A stretch of DNA of 7,439 nucleotides, taken from NCBI GenBank assembly GCA_022360735.1, contig JAKSCF010000681.1, forward strand, positions 1-7,439. The letters are read 5' to 3'. The DNA comes from Clostridia bacterium. GTDB lineage: Bacteria > Bacillota_A > Clostridia > Peptostreptococcales > JAAYPU01. The number at the start of each line of letters is the position of its first letter. The stretch's first letter is position 1. The notes beneath the pieces were generated by a model that had not been told where the DNA came from, did not search any database, and saw only the letters and a program-made list of their open reading frames with translations. Of this stretch, positions 1-7,135 are shown one piece after another. The position numbers and the translations under genes were made by a program.

Positions 1-11
1 ATCGCTTTCAT
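1..11 (-). CDS. Start of a further operon gene (partial, only first codons in window)
   Basis: After the dctM stop, 20 nt pass before ATG at 11, preceded by the purine-rich AAGGAAG site. The visible codons are ATG AAA GCG followed by AT, so the protein begins Met-Lys-Ala. This start, spacing and ribosome binding site fit another gene of the same operon. Met-Lys-Ala is a frequent beginning of zinc-dependent medium-chain alcohol/polyol dehydrogenases, which often accompany sugar-acid operons, but three residues cannot identify a family. Confidence 0.55.
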
Positions 12-20
12 GGATTGACA

Positions 21-27
21 CTTCCTT
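21..27 (-). promoter_or_regulatory. Ribosome binding site for the gene starting at position 11
   Basis: AAGGAAG on the minus strand, 9 nt before the ATG at 11 and immediately after the dctM stop codon. It is the main evidence that translation resumes at position 11. Confidence 0.6.
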
Positions 28-31
28 CTTA

Positions 32-1306
32 TTATTTCATCAAGCTTGGTAAGAATAGGCTGATTTGCGGCACAAAGCTGACTAACATTAAGACTGCAAG
101 ACTTACCAGCAAGAAGGGTAGAATTGCTCTGGTAATCTTAGCAATAGATATTTTTCCAATATTAGATGCTACAAATAGGCATACCCCTACCGGTGGTGTC
201 GTAAGACCTATCATTAAATTCAATACTGCCATTACACCGAATTGGATTGGGTCCATTCCTACACTGACCCCTACCGGCAGCAATACTGGAAATAAAATAA
301 CCAAAGCGGCTATGGTCTCCATAAATGTACCTACAAATAGCAGTAATGCGTTGAGTAATAAAATAACAACAATTGGATTAGAAGATATGGATAATATGCC
401 ATCTGCAACCATTTGGGGAATTTGTTCACTAGCCAAAATCCAAGCAAAAAGTCTTGCAAATCCTACTAGAACCATAATGGATGCTGTCATTCTCATAGAT
501 TCAACAAAGATTTCAGGTAAATCTTTAAATTTCAACTCTTTATAAACATACTTGCCTACTATAATGGCATAAATAACTGCAATAATTGAAGCCTCTGTTG
601 GCGTAAAAATACCACCGAGTATGCCAACAAGAATAATAACGGTCATCATGATTGCCCAAAAGGCTCCTTTAAAGGATTCCAAAATATATTTTGGCGATCT
701 CACCTGACCTTTTGGATAATGACGCTTTTTGGAAATAATATAAGCAGCAATCATAAGACCTATTCCCAGCAATATTCCGGGTATGGCACCTGCTAAAAAC
801 AATTTTGTAACCGACAAACCTACCAAAGTCCCTGCAATAATCATAGGCAAACTAGGGGGAATAATGGGCCCAATGGTGGATGATGATGCCGTTATAGCAG
901 CAGAAAAATCCACATCATACCCTTCTTCTTCCATAGCAGGAATCATAATGGCACCAATGCTTGCCGTATCTGCTAACGCAGTACCCGATATCCCTGCAAA
1001 CAACATAGATGCTGCTACATTTGCTAAAGCAAGACCACCTCTTACAAAACCAATGATCGCATTGGAAAAATTAATAATTCTTTTGGTGATGCCGCCGCTA
1101 TTCATTAAATTTCCTGCCAGCACAAAACCTGGGATGCACACTAAGACAAAAGAGTCTATGCCTGAATACATCTTTTGTGCCGCGATTACTAGAGAAATAT
1201 CTGTCATATATAAATATATAATGGATGAAATTCCAAGAGAAAAGGCTACAGGCACGCCTACAAATATGAGTACAATAAATGAAACAAACAAGACCAATGC
1301 CATCAT
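32..1306 (-). CDS. dctM: TRAP transporter large membrane subunit (DctM family)
   Basis: A 424-residue polytopic membrane protein, the sodium-coupled translocating subunit of the TRAP system; length matches the family. It is hydrophobic throughout, with many membrane segments. Conserved motifs in order: I-P-G-F-V-L-A-G near 58-65; G105-I-S-G-T-A-L-A-D-T-A-S-I-G with P123 and the acidic E-E-E-G-Y-D; I145-G-P-I-I-P-P-S-L-P; G231-G-I-F-T-P-T-E-A-S; and G367-L-T-T-P-P-V-G-V near 367-375. The two G-P/T-P-P loop elements are in the position of the sodium and substrate sites in this family. The start is ATG 1306, overlapping the dctQ stop as ATGA, with GAGGTGA about 6 nt upstream; a second ATG follows immediately, so initiation one codon later is equally possible. 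It works with DctP and DctQ to import the sugar acid used by the neighbouring enzymes. Confidence 0.96.
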   Translation of the reverse strand: MMALVLFVSFIVLIFVGVPVAFSLGISSIIYLYMTDISLVIAAQKMYSGIDSFVLVCIPGFVLAGNLMNSGGITKRIINFSNAIIGFVRGGLALANVAASMLFAGISGTALADTASIGAIMIPAMEEEGYDVDFSAAITASSSTIGPIIPPSLPMIIAGTLVGLSVTKLFLAGAIPGILLGIGLMIAAYIISKKRHYPKGQVRSPKYILESFKGAFWAIMMTVIILVGILGGIFTPTEASIIAVIYAIIVGKYVYKELKFKDLPEIFVESMRMTASIMVLVGFARLFAWILASEQIPQMVADGILSISSNPIVVILLLNALLLFVGTFMETIAALVILFPVLLPVGVSVGMDPIQFGVMAVLNLMIGLTTPPVGVCLFVASNIGKISIAKITRAILPFLLVSLAVLMLVSFVPQISLFLPSLMK

Positions 1307-1794
1307 GAAATCTCACCTCTTTTTTTCATATCTTTAATGTGTTGTACAACGTTATAAATGGTATAACCCATTACAAGTGCCGCCATAAAGGGAATGGCTG
1401 AAAAAACATACACCATGGGTATATTCATAGTGGGTGCACTTTGATTAATCCCCAGCTTTGCAAACTCTAATCCAAAAAATAAAACAATCGAAAACAAACC
1501 TATTGTTACGGCATAAATGATTAATTGTATTATTTCTCTCACTTTTTTTGGGAACAAATTAATTAAAATATCTACATTGACATATTCCTTCTTTTTCATT
1601 GCTAAAGGAGCGGCAAAAGAAACAGAAAAAATAAATAGAAAACGTGTTAACTCTTCTGTCCAAACTTGGCTTATGTCAGGCAACAAAAATCGAGTTATGA
1701 CTTGGAAAGATACGACACATATGAGTCCTAAAAAACACATAAATGTACAAATTTTTAGGATTTTTTCTATTACGTCACCCTTATTTTCTTTCAT
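1303..1794 (-). CDS. dctQ: TRAP transporter small membrane subunit (DctQ family)
   Basis: A 163-residue integral membrane protein with four predicted helices, at about residues 12-34, 46-66, 88-110 and 125-148. The family signature between helices 1 and 2 is clear: V44-W-T-E-E-L-T-R-F-L-F, then A-A-P-L-A-M-K-K-K-E-Y-V-N-V-D-I-L. DctQ associates with the large subunit DctM and is required for sodium-driven uptake of the substrate carried by DctP. The start chosen is ATG 1794, preceded by GGGAGG; an in-frame TTG at 1824 would extend the protein by 10 residues but would place that ribosome binding site inside the gene. The TGA stop overlaps the dctM start as ATGA, so the two membrane subunits are probably coupled in translation and made in equal amounts. 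Nothing in the sequence looks truncated. Confidence 0.93.
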   Translation of the reverse strand: MKENKGDVIEKILKICTFMCFLGLICVVSFQVITRFLLPDISQVWTEELTRFLFIFSVSFAAPLAMKKKEYVNVDILINLFPKKVREIIQLIIYAVTIGLFSIVLFFGLEFAKLGINQSAPTMNIPMVYVFSAIPFMAALVMGYTIYNVVQHIKDMKKRGEIS

Positions 1795-1799
1795 TTTTT

Positions 1800-1805
1800 C
1801 CTCCC
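1800..1805 (-). promoter_or_regulatory. Ribosome binding site deciding the ATG start of dctQ
   Basis: GGGAGG on the minus strand, 5 nt before ATG 1794. It fixes the start at 1794 rather than at the upstream in-frame TTG at 1824, which has no comparable site. Confidence 0.8.
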
Positions 1806-1843
1806 GAATTATTTTTAAAATCAAAATAAAGTTTACATTTTAG

Positions 1844-1878
1844 GATTATGCTGAACAGCAGAGCCATTCAGCATAATC
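1844..1878 (-). promoter_or_regulatory. Perfect 12-bp stem-loop between dctP and dctQ
   Basis: GATTATGCTGAA (1844-1855) and TTCAGCATAATC (1867-1878) are perfect reverse complements separated by 11 nt. The hairpin begins 11 nt after the dctP stop codon, in a gap of about 95 nt. On the transcribed strand it is followed by CUAAAAUGUAAAC, not a run of U, so it is not a standard intrinsic terminator. A structure after a binding-protein gene and before its membrane-subunit genes usually protects the upstream mRNA from 3' exonuclease or causes partial termination, giving more receptor than permease. That role is inferred from position; the repeat itself is directly visible. Confidence 0.75.
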
Positions 1879-1889
1879 ACTTAATCAAA

Positions 1890-2921
1890 TTATTTAAATT
1901 CTAAGATTCTTTGGTAAAGATCAAATTGTTCTTCATCTAAGCTTTCTTTGACTGCCGGTTCCATTGCTTTTTGGAAAGCTGCTTTGTCCACATCATCAAC
2001 AATCGTCATGCCTTCATCCTGAACTTTTTGCTTATATCCTGCGATTTCATCATAGAACAAATCATCAGCAAAAGCTTGAGTTTCGGCTGCTGCCTCTGTT
2101 ACAGCTGCTTTTAAATCATCCGATAAGGCATCGAATTGCCCTTGACCCAATACGACATACACCCATCCGTTGACGTGCTCTGTTTCGTTAACATACTTTT
2201 GTACTTCATAAAATCCTGCACTATAAATTAAGTCGTATGGATTTTCTTGAGCACCGATAACACCTTGTTGTAATCCGGTAAATACTTCACTGAATGCCAT
2301 TACCTGCGGTTGCGCTCCGACTGCTTTCCAAGCATCAACAAATAGTGGTACGTTAGGCACTCTCATCTTAAGGCCTTTAACGTCTTCCGGTGTTCTCACA
2401 GCTTCATTAGTGGTTAAATTTCTTGGTGCACGCAGGTGATAATAGATTGGTTTTACGCCAACTTTTTCAACGATTTGTGCTGAGATCTCACCACCAAGGT
2501 CACTGTCAATAACGCTCTTCATATGTGCAGTATCTCTAAACGCATAAGGCACTGCCATTAAAGCTGCTTTAGGTGCCCAGTTTTGCATAGATTCTCCGGA
2601 TATTCCTATATCAGCAGTACCTGATTGAATCATATTAAGTACTTCCATTTCGTTTCCAAGCTGCTCATTTGGGAATACTTTTACTTCAATAACACCGTCT
2701 GTTTTTTCATTTACTAATTCAGCAAACTTTAAAGCTGTTTGATTCCAGATATGATCTTCATTACCTAAGTGACCAAATTTCCAAACAATTTTTTCTGGCG
2801 CTTCAACTTCTGGCTCGTCACCGTTATCGGGTTCTGCTCCACCTCCACCGCATCCAACTAAGGCAGTAGCTAACAATAAAGCAACAACTAACCAAGATAC
2901 AATTTTGAATTTAGTTTTCAT
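1890..2921 (-). CDS. dctP: TRAP transporter substrate-binding lipoprotein (DctP family)
   Basis: A 343-residue extracytoplasmic solute receptor that captures a carboxylated substrate and delivers it to DctQM. The N-terminus is a lipoprotein signal: K-rich start, hydrophobic core, lipobox L21-V-G-C24, then a Gly/Glu/Asp-rich linker to about residue 43. The mature domain starts W-K-F-G-H and contains F-P-N-E-Q-L-G-N-E-M-E, I-Q-S-G-T-A-D-I-G, R-A-P-R-N-L-T at 164-170, and the L-K-M-R-V-P-N segment whose R187 is the expected carboxylate-clamping arginine. A-Q-E-N-P at 224-228 is the other conserved ligand loop. Substrate is probably a sugar acid by context (mannonate, gluconate, a uronate or an aldarate); sequence alone does not choose. 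ATG 2921 has GAGGAG 8 nt upstream. It is the only gene here flanked on both sides by longer gaps with inverted repeats, which suggests a separately set expression level. Confidence 0.95.
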   Translation of the reverse strand: MKTKFKIVSWLVVALLLATALVGCGGGGAEPDNGDEPEVEAPEKIVWKFGHLGNEDHIWNQTALKFAELVNEKTDGVIEVKVFPNEQLGNEMEVLNMIQSGTADIGISGESMQNWAPKAALMAVPYAFRDTAHMKSVIDSDLGGEISAQIVEKVGVKPIYYHLRAPRNLTTNEAVRTPEDVKGLKMRVPNVPLFVDAWKAVGAQPQVMAFSEVFTGLQQGVIGAQENPYDLIYSAGFYEVQKYVNETEHVNGWVYVVLGQGQFDALSDDLKAAVTEAAAETQAFADDLFYDEIAGYKQKVQDEGMTIVDDVDKAAFQKAMEPAVKESLDEEQFDLYQRILEFK

Positions 2922-2950
2922 TTTATTCTCTCCTCATGGATTTTTTATTT

Positions 2951-2984
2951 GCATTGCAATGATTGGTTATCATTACATTAATGC
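2951..2984 (-). promoter_or_regulatory. Imperfect dyad in the uxuA-dctP gap (possible hairpin or operator)
   Basis: The 63-nt gap between uxuA and dctP contains nested inverted repeats: an outer GCATT/AATGC pair (2951-2955 with 2980-2984) and an inner AATGAT/ATCATT pair (2958-2963 with 2969-2974) around a 5-nt centre. A 10-bp perfect palindrome, CATTGCAATG, overlaps at 2952-2961. As RNA this gives a weak, AT-rich, bulged stem; as DNA the 17-bp inner dyad is about the size of a GntR-type operator. No U-tract follows, so it is not a conventional terminator, and I see no convincing -35/-10 pair. Function is unknown. Confidence 0.4.
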
Positions 2985-4031
2985 CTAATTAGAAGATTTT
3001 ACAATTGCTTCAAGCAGTCCATTAAAGTATGTTGCACCCAATGCCCTATCATAGAGACCATAGCCGGCTTTACCTGTTTCGCCAAATATCATTCGCCCAT
3101 GATCCGGTCGTATTGGACCATCATAACCAAAATCAACACAAGCCTTTATAATGCAATACATGTCTAATGAACCATAATTTGAAGCATGTGCAGTCTCATC
3201 AAAATTTTTATCTTCAAATCGCTTTATATTTCTAAAGTGAACGAAATTAATTTTTTCTTTATTTCCAAAATGTTTTATAATATCTATAATATCGTTCTTG
3301 TTATCTACACCTAATGAACCGGTACAAATGGTCAGCCCATTACTTGGGCTGTCTACTATATTAACGAGTCTTTCCAAATTATCTTTGTTTGTGACAATTC
3401 TTGGTAATCCAAAAATAGACCAAGGTGGATCGTCCGGATGAATGGCCATTTTAACACTTGCTTCTTCAGCCACAGGAATAATTTTCTTTAAAAAATACTC
3501 TAAGTTTTCCCACATCTTTTCATCTGTTAAGACCTTGTATTTGGATAGCAGCCCTTTCAATTCCCTGTCTTCATAATTGGCTGCCCAGCCCGGTAAAGAA
3601 ATAGACTCGTTATTTTGATCCATTTTCAATATTTCTTTGTGATCATATATAAGGGTTTTGGACCCATCTTCCAGTTCTTTGTCAATGGATGAACGTGTCC
3701 AATCAAACACCGGCATAAAATTATAGCAAATCGTTTTAATGCCTGCCTTACTGATATTTCTAATGGATTCAATGTAGTTTTCTATATATTGATCTTTTGT
3801 GTCCAAACCTAGTTTTATATCTTCATGTACAGGCACACTCTCAATAACCGAAAGTTTTAGCCCTTCATTTTCTACTTTCTTTTTTAACTCAAGTATTTTG
3901 TCCAATGGCCATGCATCACCTATCTCAACATCGTATAAAGCACTCACTATCCCTTCCATATTTGGTATTTGCTTAATATACTCAAGCTTTACGGGATCAT
4001 CATCACCAAACCATCGAAATGTAAGTTCCAT
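2985..4031 (-). CDS. uxuA: Mannonate dehydratase UxuA (EC 4.2.1.8)
   Basis: A 348-residue TIM-barrel enzyme that dehydrates D-mannonate to 2-keto-3-deoxy-D-gluconate in hexuronate catabolism. The N-terminus M-E-L-T-F-R-W-F-G-D-D-D-P-V and I-P-N-M-E-G-I-V-S-A-L-Y-D are characteristic of UxuA. Likely Mn-binding and active-site residues are all present: H198 in M-A-I-H-P-D-D-P-P, C236 in I-C-T-G-S-L-G, H265 in F-V-H-F-R-N, and R308-P-D-H-G with D310 and H311, followed by Y324. It is shorter than the E. coli enzyme (394 residues) but close to the compact Firmicute form. ATG 4031 is preceded at 8 nt by AAGGAG, which overlaps the kinase stop codon, so the two are probably translationally coupled. 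The usual upstream enzymes (UxaC isomerase, UxuB reductase) are not in the window, so mannonate may be imported directly or made elsewhere. Confidence 0.96.
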   Translation of the reverse strand: MELTFRWFGDDDPVKLEYIKQIPNMEGIVSALYDVEIGDAWPLDKILELKKKVENEGLKLSVIESVPVHEDIKLGLDTKDQYIENYIESIRNISKAGIKTICYNFMPVFDWTRSSIDKELEDGSKTLIYDHKEILKMDQNNESISLPGWAANYEDRELKGLLSKYKVLTDEKMWENLEYFLKKIIPVAEEASVKMAIHPDDPPWSIFGLPRIVTNKDNLERLVNIVDSPSNGLTICTGSLGVDNKNDIIDIIKHFGNKEKINFVHFRNIKRFEDKNFDETAHASNYGSLDMYCIIKACVDFGYDGPIRPDHGRMIFGETGKAGYGLYDRALGATYFNGLLEAIVKSSN

Positions 4032-4044
4032 ATTATCGTCTCCT

Positions 4045-5490
4045 TCATTTTACCAATTCATAAAATTGTAAATATTTTTTGTATAATAATTTCATTGCAT
4101 TAACATCTTGAATATTAGGTTGTACTATATGGTATTCTTTTTGATCTATCTCACATATGCTTTTAATTTCATTGGTAACTTTTCTGGTAATTTTCAGAGC
4201 TCCTAATATAGAACTGTGCTCTACCGTTGACACATAGATATCTTTATTAAAAATATTAGCGGCCATTTGAAGCCAATATTTTGAATTTGTGATGCCGCCT
4301 GATAGTACGATTTTTTTCGGTTCTTTATCTATTTCTATTATTTTTAAATAATTTTGGTAAAGGTTAAATATAATACCTGCCAGCACACTAAAATATATAT
4401 CCCCTAAGCGGTTTTCTATCTTTAGGTTACAAAAGCTGCCGCTTTTATCATCATTCCATCCCGGACTTTGCTCTCCTGATATAAAAGGTAAGAATATGGG
4501 CAAATTGTCCGGCATATTTAAATTGACTTTACTAAGAGTTTTTTCTAATTTTTCAAAAGTCAACTCACCGGTATCAAATAATTCTTTAAACCACTGAACA
4601 CAATTGCCTGCTCCGGAAGTGGCAGCGCCTACTATTCTTTTTTCATCTCCAATGTAATAGCACCAAGTTGCCGGGCTATCCGGAAGGATGGGTTCATCGG
4701 CTGCCATTCTAATAGCACCGCTTGTTCCTATGGATATGGTCATAACCTCACCCGTAAGGCCATTTTCTCCTATCTGATTCAATGCGCCGTCACCTGATGG
4801 CACCAAAACTTTGGTCCCAATAGGGATATTTAATTCTTTGGCTATTTCTTCTCCTAGTTTTCCTGTATAGTCTATTTCAACAATTTTGGAAAACTGGTCT
4901 TTTCTAAGACCGAGCAAGTCTAATGTTTCTTTATCCCAATCCAAAGTATGAATATTTAAGAATCCTGTCCCTGAAGCCGATGATCTGGATACGACCCTTT
5001 CACCGGTAAACACTTGAAATAAATACTCCGGCAGTGATGATATCTTGATCTCTCCTTTTAAAGGCAGCAGATTTTGCTCTTTGTCGTGCATATATTTCCA
5101 TGCAGGGTACTTGCTGTGAATATTGCATCCTGTATTTTTATAAATTTTACTTCTTAATATTTCTTTTTCTCTATACTTTCTGGCGGTAGACGCCCCATCT
5201 ACATCTGCCCAGGTCTTTATATCACTTACCGGATTTAGTTCATCGTCTAAATACAATAAACTATGCCATACACTGGCTAGGGCTATAAAATTGATCGTCA
5301 AACTCTTATCCTGTAATATTTCTTTTACTGCCTGCAAAACCGTCTGTATGATACCTTCCGGGTTTTGATTTTTAATATTACTGATGTCTTTTGAATAATT
5401 AACTGAATGAATATGAATGATTCCATCCTTTTTATTATAAATTGCAGTTTTAGCAGCTGAAGAACTGGCTTCAATGACTAAAATATTCAT
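4045..5490 (-). CDS. FGGY-family carbohydrate kinase, gluconokinase-like
   Basis: A 481-residue two-domain ATP-dependent sugar kinase of normal family length. Visible landmarks: T93-W-A-D96, as in gluconokinases; P231-S-G-D-G with D234 as catalytic base; S253-I-G-T-S-G-A, the ATP-binding loop at the start of the second domain; a gluconokinase-like F-L-P-F-I-S-G-E-Q-S-P-G-W-N at about 333-346; and the C-terminal L396-S-G-G-I-T-N-S signature. The N-terminal phosphate loop, normally D-x-G-T-S/T, reads E7-A-S-S-S, a notable departure. The likely reaction is phosphorylation of an aldonate or ketose-type sugar acid, for example gluconate to 6-phosphogluconate; xylulose or other FGGY substrates are less likely given the context but not excluded. 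The start is ATG 5490 with GAAGGTG 6 nt upstream, overlapping the previous stop. Its own TGA stop abuts the AAGGAG of uxuA. Confidence 0.92.
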   Translation of the reverse strand: MNILVIEASSSAAKTAIYNKKDGIIHIHSVNYSKDISNIKNQNPEGIIQTVLQAVKEILQDKSLTINFIALASVWHSLLYLDDELNPVSDIKTWADVDGASTARKYREKEILRSKIYKNTGCNIHSKYPAWKYMHDKEQNLLPLKGEIKISSLPEYLFQVFTGERVVSRSSASGTGFLNIHTLDWDKETLDLLGLRKDQFSKIVEIDYTGKLGEEIAKELNIPIGTKVLVPSGDGALNQIGENGLTGEVMTISIGTSGAIRMAADEPILPDSPATWCYYIGDEKRIVGAATSGAGNCVQWFKELFDTGELTFEKLEKTLSKVNLNMPDNLPIFLPFISGEQSPGWNDDKSGSFCNLKIENRLGDIYFSVLAGIIFNLYQNYLKIIEIDKEPKKIVLSGGITNSKYWLQMAANIFNKDIYVSTVEHSSILGALKITRKVTNEIKSICEIDQKEYHIVQPNIQDVNAMKLLYKKYLQFYELVK

Positions 5491-5502
5491 ACTTCACACC
5501 TT

Positions 5503-6417
5503 CTATATTTTAAATAGGTTTTCTACTGATCGAATACTCATATTATCTATAGCTTCTAATGACGAAGCCGCACAGTGAGATCCCAATACAATATTGTCCA
5601 GTTCTAAAAAGCGCTTATCTCTTGGTGGTTCTTCCTCAAAGACATCAATACCGGCTCCATAAATTTTTTCATTTGTTAAAGCATCGTATAATGCATTTTC
5701 CTCAATGATACCGCCTCGAGCAGTATTGATAATAACAGCCCTTTCTTTCATTTTCTCAAAGGCTTCATAACCAAATAAATTTTTCGTAGATTCCAGTAAA
5801 GGCAAGTGAATGGTAATATAATCCGATTCTTTTATCAGTTGTTCCAGCTCAACATATTGAATATCATTTTCCTTAGCGTATGCTTCATCTTTGAGTACAT
5901 CGTAAGCTAGGATAGTCATATTAAAACCTTTTGCCCTATTTGCCATGCCTTTTCCGATTTCACCCAGGCCTACTATGCCAATGGTTTTATTACATACTTC
6001 TAAGCTTTTTATTTTCTTCCAATTATTTTTCCTGCATTCTCTGTCAATTAAAACAACTTTTCTTGACACAGCCAGCATTAAGGCAAAGGCATAATCAGCT
6101 ACCGCATCGCTGTTTCCATTTTTAACATTGAATACTTTGATGTTTTTTTCTTTTGCATATTCCAAATCAACATTGTCTAATCCAACGCCGTATTTAGATA
6201 TGACTTTTAGCTTCTTTGCAGCTTTTAAGACACTTTTGTTTAAAGGGTCAACACCAATAATTACACCGTCAGCGTCTGCTATCAAATCTTCCATCTCTTC
6301 TTCTGTCAGTATTCTACCGTATGGATTTTTGATAATGGTCCATCCATTTTCTTTAAGCATTTCAAAAGGAACTTTACTGTTTTGCCCAAAAGAACGTGGT
6401 GTAATTAATACTTTCAT
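5503..6417 (-). CDS. D-isomer-specific 2-hydroxyacid dehydrogenase (SerA-like family)
   Basis: A 304-residue cytosolic NAD(P)-dependent oxidoreductase interconverting a 2-keto acid and a D-2-hydroxy acid. The Rossmann fold starts at residues 145-155 with G150-x-G152-x-x-G155, and D173 at the end of the next strand suggests preference for NAD over NADP. The catalytic set is complete: R234 in N-T-A-R-G-G, E263 in D-V-F-E-E-E-P-P, and H281 in G-S-H-C-A-A. There is no C-terminal ACT domain, so it is not a long regulated biosynthetic SerA. A purine-rich GGGGGAG site lies 4 nt before ATG. Its stop codon touches the ribosome binding site of the kinase gene, implying coupled translation. Annotation pipelines would probably call it phosphoglycerate dehydrogenase. 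Context points instead to a sugar-acid substrate such as 2-ketogluconate or its 6-phosphate (as in GhrB or KguD), which is an inference. Confidence 0.92.
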   Translation of the reverse strand: MKVLITPRSFGQNSKVPFEMLKENGWTIIKNPYGRILTEEEMEDLIADADGVIIGVDPLNKSVLKAAKKLKVISKYGVGLDNVDLEYAKEKNIKVFNVKNGNSDAVADYAFALMLAVSRKVVLIDRECRKNNWKKIKSLEVCNKTIGIVGLGEIGKGMANRAKGFNMTILAYDVLKDEAYAKENDIQYVELEQLIKESDYITIHLPLLESTKNLFGYEAFEKMKERAVIINTARGGIIEENALYDALTNEKIYGAGIDVFEEEPPRDKRFLELDNIVLGSHCAASSLEAIDNMSIRSVENLFKI

Positions 6418-6437
6418 AGGTCTCCCCCTAAATTTGA

Positions 6438-7127
6438 TTATTTCTGTTTAAAGTAATGGGAATAGCTGTTTTTTATTTCGATTAGGTCTATTAACATCTT
6501 GTCTAAGTGCTCTTCAGTGTGTTGTACAGCTTTTTCCGCATCTCCAGCTTTTAAAGCTTCGTAAATATTTTCATGATGAACGATGACTTTATTCCAGTTA
6601 ACATCCTCTAAATAACTTAACATCCTAATCTGTTTGTATTGTGTCCCGGTTAATTTAATAATGTTGCTGGTTCTTTCTTTATTAACAGATAAGAATATCT
6701 GTCTGTGAAATTCTTCATCCAAATCATAAAAGACCTCGTAAGCTTTTGTCTTGACAGATTCTTTCTGTTTATCAAGAATTTCTTTTAGTTTCTCAAGATA
6801 CGCTTCACTTATTTCCTTTGCAGCCAGTCTTATTACAGCTATTTCAAGGGCTTTTCTGATAAATCTGCTCTCTTCTACTTGATCCAGGTCGATATACGAA
6901 ATAAAAGTACCTTTTTGAGGAATAACTTCCACAATACCCTCTTTAGCAAGCTTTATAAAAGCTTCTCTTACAGGCGTTCTACTAACCCCTAAGGCATCGG
7001 AAATCTCTTTTTCACTTATTTTAGTTCCCGGCTTAATATTCCAGCTGATAATATTTTCTCTAATGGTGTCAAAGACATAATCTCCAAATGTCATATTGTC
7101 TTTTTTTTCATTAATGGTTAGTTTCAA
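6438..7127 (-). CDS. GntR-family transcriptional regulator, FadR/FCD subfamily
   Basis: A 229-residue DNA-binding regulator, probably controlling this operon in response to a sugar acid. Residues about 14-77 form the winged helix-turn-helix; the signature G-T-K-I-S-E-K-E-I-S-D-A-L-G-V-S-R-T-P-V-R-E-A and the wing P-Q-K-G-T-F-I are textbook GntR. Residues about 85-215 form the helical FCD effector domain, with plausible metal/ligand residues D137, H141, H184/H185 and H203/H207. Length is normal for the subfamily. The start chosen is the TTG at 7127, because AAGGAG lies 8 nt before it; a longer reading from TTG 7157 would put that site inside the gene, and the ATG at 7094 has no ribosome binding site. 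It lies between two catabolic genes, 20 nt ahead of the dehydrogenase. FCD regulators of uxu-type operons are usually repressors relieved by a pathway sugar acid; I infer the same here, but see no certain operator. Confidence 0.93.
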   Translation of the reverse strand: MKLTINEKKDNMTFGDYVFDTIRENIISWNIKPGTKISEKEISDALGVSRTPVREAFIKLAKEGIVEVIPQKGTFISYIDLDQVEESRFIRKALEIAVIRLAAKEISEAYLEKLKEILDKQKESVKTKAYEVFYDLDEEFHRQIFLSVNKERTSNIIKLTGTQYKQIRMLSYLEDVNWNKVIVHHENIYEALKAGDAEKAVQHTEEHLDKMLIDLIEIKNSYSHYFKQK

Positions 7128-7135
7128 TATTTTTT

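Noticed and set aside
1..11. TGAAAGCGAT near the left edge resembles half of a catabolite-responsive (cre) element
   Set aside because: The site is truncated by the window edge and coincides with the start codon of the next gene; the match is too short to support.
1098..1316. Minus-strand frame overlapping the dctM start
   Set aside because: An out-of-frame shadow of dctM with a Cys/His/Arg-rich translation and no recognisable domain.
15..1337. Long plus-strand open frames opposite dctM (15-545 and 783-1337)
   Set aside because: They lie fully antisense to a gene with strong TRAP large-subunit motifs, have no family signature or ribosome binding site, and reflect the codon bias of a hydrophobic minus-strand gene.
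1844..1878. Reading the dctP-dctQ hairpin as a full intrinsic terminator
   Set aside because: No U-run follows the stem on the transcribed strand, and dctQM need the same transcript because no promoter is visible in the gap.
3799..4071. Plus-strand frame opposite the uxuA 5' end
   Set aside because: Ser/Phe-rich low-information translation, antisense to conserved UxuA sequence, no ribosome binding site.
5503..6417. Calling the dehydrogenase serine-biosynthetic SerA
   Set aside because: It lacks the C-terminal regulatory domain and lies in a catabolic operon; the family is clear but this specific function is not supported.
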